From an uncultured Burkholderiales bacterium (lineage in GTDB: Bacteria > Pseudomonadota > Gammaproteobacteria > Burkholderiales > Burkholderiaceae_C), in the NCBI GenBank assembly GCA_903925445.1, contig CAIYFE010000270.1, forward strand, positions 1 through 8,076: 8,076 nucleotides of DNA. The letters are read 5' to 3'. Below the pieces are notes generated by a model. The model was not told the origin of the DNA, searched no databases, and saw only the letters and a program-made list of their open reading frames with translations. This document shows positions 7,049-8,076 of this stretch, piece by piece. A program made the translations under genes and the position numbers. Every line of letters starts with the position of its first letter. Within the stretch, counting starts at the first letter, position 1.

Positions 7049-7519
7049 ATGCTGCTTGCCTTCAACACAATTCAACAATGGCTCGATTCTGTCAATCGTC
7101 GGAAGAGATTTTTCTGCAACGGCGTTGGCGCTGCCTTGGATTTGCTGGTGCGATTGACTTTAGCCAATGTGTTTTTTTCCTCTGGATGGGTGAAATTCCT
7201 CGATTGGGATTCAACGTTGTTTCTCTTCCAAGAAGAATACAAAGTTCCTTTCTTGCCCGCTGATGCCGCGGCATTCTTGGCCACCGGTGCTGAATTAGGA
7301 CTGTCGGTTTTATTGGCCTTGGGCTTGTTGACTCGTTTTTCTGCCTTGGGCTTGTTCGTTCTCAACGGCGTTGCGGTTGTGGCTTATTACGGCACGCTCA
7401 AAGACAGCCCCGCAGCCTTGCTGAGTCATTGGTATTGGGGCTTGCTCTTGTGCAGTGTGATGGTGGGCTCCATCAAACAACTGACCGCAGACTTCTGGAT
7501 CAAGCGCGTATTTTTCTAA
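7049..7519 (+). CDS. DoxX-family inner-membrane protein of the bufferin operon
   Basis: This 156-residue membrane protein has about four hydrophobic segments (roughly 29-46, 72-92, 97-115, 127-145). It shows the DoxX pattern RLTLANVFFSSGWVKFLDW (35-53), YKVPFLPADAAAF (64-76) and ELGLSVLLALGLLTRF (82-97). DoxX proteins are the usual fourth member of bufferin/gig operons (gigD, bufD in some usage). The exact role is unsettled; electron transfer or redox support for the pathway has been proposed for the family. I chose the ATG at 7049, preceded by GGA at 7040-7042. The frame is open back to 6971, but that overlaps bufC and adds no family sequence. It starts 32 nt after the bufC stop and is the last gene of the operon. 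No convincing terminator follows before the tRNA. Confidence 0.88.
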   Translation: MLLAFNTIQQWLDSVNRRKRFFCNGVGAALDLLVRLTLANVFFSSGWVKFLDWDSTLFLFQEEYKVPFLPADAAAFLATGAELGLSVLLALGLLTRFSALGLFVLNGVAVVAYYGTLKDSPAALLSHWYWGLLLCSVMVGSIKQLTADFWIKRVFF

Positions 7520-7550
7520 GTCGCACGAAAAAACCGCCACAAAACTGTGT

Positions 7551-7556
7551 CATAAT
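7551..7556 (+). promoter_or_regulatory. Possible -10 element of the tRNA-Leu gene
   Basis: CATAAT lies 15 nt before the tRNA 5' end, a suitable distance for a -10 box. I see no good -35 around 7528-7533 (an A run), so this rests on one hexamer and position only. Confidence 0.35.
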
Positions 7557-7571
7557 ATTGGTCTCTCCAGT

Positions 7572-7610
7572 GCCCGGGTGGTGAAATTGGTAGACGCAGG
7601 GGACTCAAAA
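7572..7610 (+). tRNA. tRNA-Leu(CAA), 5' half only, interrupted at the anticodon loop
   Basis: The acceptor strand GCCCGGG (7572-7578), D arm (GTG at 7581-7583 with CGC at 7594-7596), the 5' anticodon stem GGGGA and the loop CTCAAAA (7604-7610, anticodon CAA) fit bacterial tRNA-Leu(CAA), the leuX type. The expected 3' stem TCCCC, long variable arm, T arm with GGTTCGA and CCCGGGC-ACCA do not follow and occur nowhere later in the window. The sequence changes at 7611 to unrelated DNA. The break at the end of the anticodon loop is a known tyrosine-recombinase crossover position, so the rest of the gene probably lies beyond an integrated element. As it stands, this copy cannot give a functional tRNA. 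An RNA intron is the alternative, but I see no support for one. Confidence 0.85.
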
Positions 7611-7621
7611 AAGTAATACTT
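7604..7621 (+). other. Probable left attachment-site junction of an integrated element
   Basis: tRNA identity ends in CTCAAAA (7604-7610). The next bases (7611-7621) form a hyphenated palindrome, AAGTA-A-TACTT, which matches no tRNA part. Crossover within or next to the anticodon loop would place this boundary here. The other end of the element, and any integrase, are outside the window. Confidence 0.6.
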
Positions 7622-7636
7622 GCGGTTTACTTCACG

Positions 7637-7681
7637 GTTTGCAACGGTATCCGCAACGGTTACTTTTTCTGTATTGCAAAC
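7637..7681. repeat. Direct and inverted repeats near the integration junction
   Basis: GCAACGGT occurs at 7641-7648 and 7653-7660 as a direct repeat with 12-nt period. GTTTGCA (7637-7643) and TGCAAAC (7675-7681) form an inverted repeat around it. Repeats of this size and spacing next to an attachment site resemble recombinase or accessory-protein arm sites, but that is inference. Confidence 0.45.
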
Positions 7682-7974
7682 TGTACAAAAAATCCTGCCT
7701 TAACCCTGTAAATGACCATGTAACGCAAGTTGCTGGACTGTTGGCATTCGACTGGCAAACGCCCACTCCCCTACCCCTGCAAAAACTGTAGAGCCACTGT
7801 GCAATGACAGCTATTGGACAGCTGATACTCAAAGCATTGGCAGGTTAATGGCATGAAATTTCTGTCCGTAATGGAAGAAATCTAGACAACATTCAAACAA
7901 CACGAATGTCTCGCCGCGGAAGGGAAACGCCTCCCGATTCAAATATATTAGTACTTAAGAAAAATCTTCTCAGC

Positions 7975-8010
7975 TTAGTGAATGTTGTGCCACATACGTG
8001 GCGACACTAG
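7975..8010 (+). other. Stem-loop upstream of the ATPase gene
   Basis: An inner perfect stem GCCAC (7989-7993) / GTGGC (7998-8002) with loop ATAC is enclosed by an outer stem TAGTG (7976-7980) / CACTA (8005-8009). It ends 14 nt before the ATPase ATG, so it could be an operator for a regulator or an RNA structure in the 5' leader. There is no T tract, so it is not a terminator. Confidence 0.4.
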
Positions 8011-8023
8011 AAACGGGTAACAA

Positions 8024-8076
8024 ATGAAACTTCAGTCAATCGAAATCAAAAACTATAGAAGCATTCAAGATCTCAC
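8024..8076 (+). CDS. Start of a RecF/OLD/SMC-like AAA ATPase (3' end outside window)
   Basis: Only 17 codons are visible: MKLQSIEIKNYRSIQDL. This is the standard first strand and turn of ABC-type AAA ATPases of the RecF/OLD/SMC-like group, in which the pattern K-x-x-x-I-x-N-[FY]-R-S-I precedes the Walker A motif by about 10-20 residues. Many such genes on elements at tRNA sites belong to defence systems (OLD nucleases, Gabija GajA, Septu PtuA, retron-linked ATPases) or are lone AAA-TOPRIM proteins. The visible part cannot separate these. The ribosome-binding site is weak (GGG at 8015-8017). The gene is the first one inside the element that interrupts tRNA-Leu(CAA). Confidence 0.75.
   Translation, partial: MKLQSIEIKNYRSIQDL

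Larger units (their letters stand above)
7611..8023. other. 413-nt stretch without a recognisable gene at the element edge
   Basis: Between the cut tRNA and the ATPase start there is no coding sequence I can support; the only open frame of note (minus strand, 7632-7832) has no recognisable protein content. The stretch holds short repeats near the junction (7637-7681), a GACAGCT direct repeat (7806-7812 and 7817-7823) and a stem-loop at 7975-8010 just before the ATPase gene. It is AT-richer than the valS-galU part. It may carry recombinase-binding sites, the ATPase promoter, or a non-coding RNA. Confidence 0.5.

Noticed and set aside
7638..7663. A third SigF-like promoter on the minus strand, GTAACC-N16-CAAA
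   Set aside because: The -10 differs (CAAA instead of CGAA), it would only drive antisense RNA into the cut tRNA, and it overlaps the repeat cluster. Probably chance.
7632..7832. 66-residue minus-strand open frame inside the element edge
   Set aside because: No recognisable motif, no convincing ribosome site, and it covers the repeat cluster.
7572..8023. Group I intron in the tRNA-Leu anticodon loop (known in tRNA-Leu(UAA) of cyanobacteria and some proteobacterial tRNAs)
   Set aside because: I find no group I core elements after 7611 and no 3' exon in the window, and the next gene is an AAA ATPase, not a homing endonuclease. Integration explains it better.
1..8076. CRISPR array, rRNA or insertion sequence
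   Set aside because: No regularly spaced repeats of 24-40 nt, no rRNA-like sequence and no transposase reading frame seen.

Overview
The window looks like part of a betaproteobacterial chromosome, probably Comamonadaceae (Limnohabitans/Rhodoferax-like). I infer this from the close housekeeping families (valS-galU, cysM, tusA) and the codon style; no rRNA or species marker is present.

Layout. (1) Positions 1-1993, + strand: the 3' part of valS (valyl-tRNA synthetase), then galU (UTP-glucose-1-phosphate uridylyltransferase) 2 nt later. (2) Positions 2007-3693, - strand: cysM, a zinc-ribbon Nudix hydrolase and a TusA-like sulfur carrier. These are linked by two 4-nt ATGA stop/start overlaps and converge on galU. 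(3) Positions 3730-4933, - strand: a six-helix NrsF/DUF1109 anti-sigma factor and an ECF sigma factor of the Caulobacter SigF type, overlapping by 14 nt. (4) Positions 5093-7519, + strand, divergent from the sigma gene: a four-gene bufferin (gig-type) metallophore operon. It encodes a small secreted Cys-rich precursor, a DUF692/MNIO maturase, a DUF2063 partner and a DoxX-family membrane protein. (5) Positions 7572-7610: the 5' half of a tRNA-Leu(CAA) gene, cut exactly at the end of the anticodon loop. Unrelated, AT-richer DNA follows, and at 8024 a RecF/OLD/SMC-like AAA ATPase gene begins and runs off the window. This looks like the left edge of an integrated element.

How it works together. 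The centrepiece is the sigma/anti-sigma pair back to back with the bufferin operon. The 159-nt gap between them holds two divergent copies of one ECF promoter: GTAACC-N16-CGAA toward bufA and GTAACT-N16-CGAA toward the sigma gene, each with a T tract one base before CGAA. The simplest model is that metal (copper, gold or similar) is sensed through NrsF, the sigma factor is released, and it transcribes both itself and the metallophore operon. A 9-bp hairpin followed by T residues between bufA and bufB would let the precursor be made in excess over its modifying enzymes. The precursor is an unusual form with two C-x-G-x-N-S-C-K-G units.

Bufferin systems are a recently described RiPP metallophore class, so the system type is not new. 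The precursor variant, the matched divergent promoters and the element at tRNA-Leu(CAA) are what merit follow-up.
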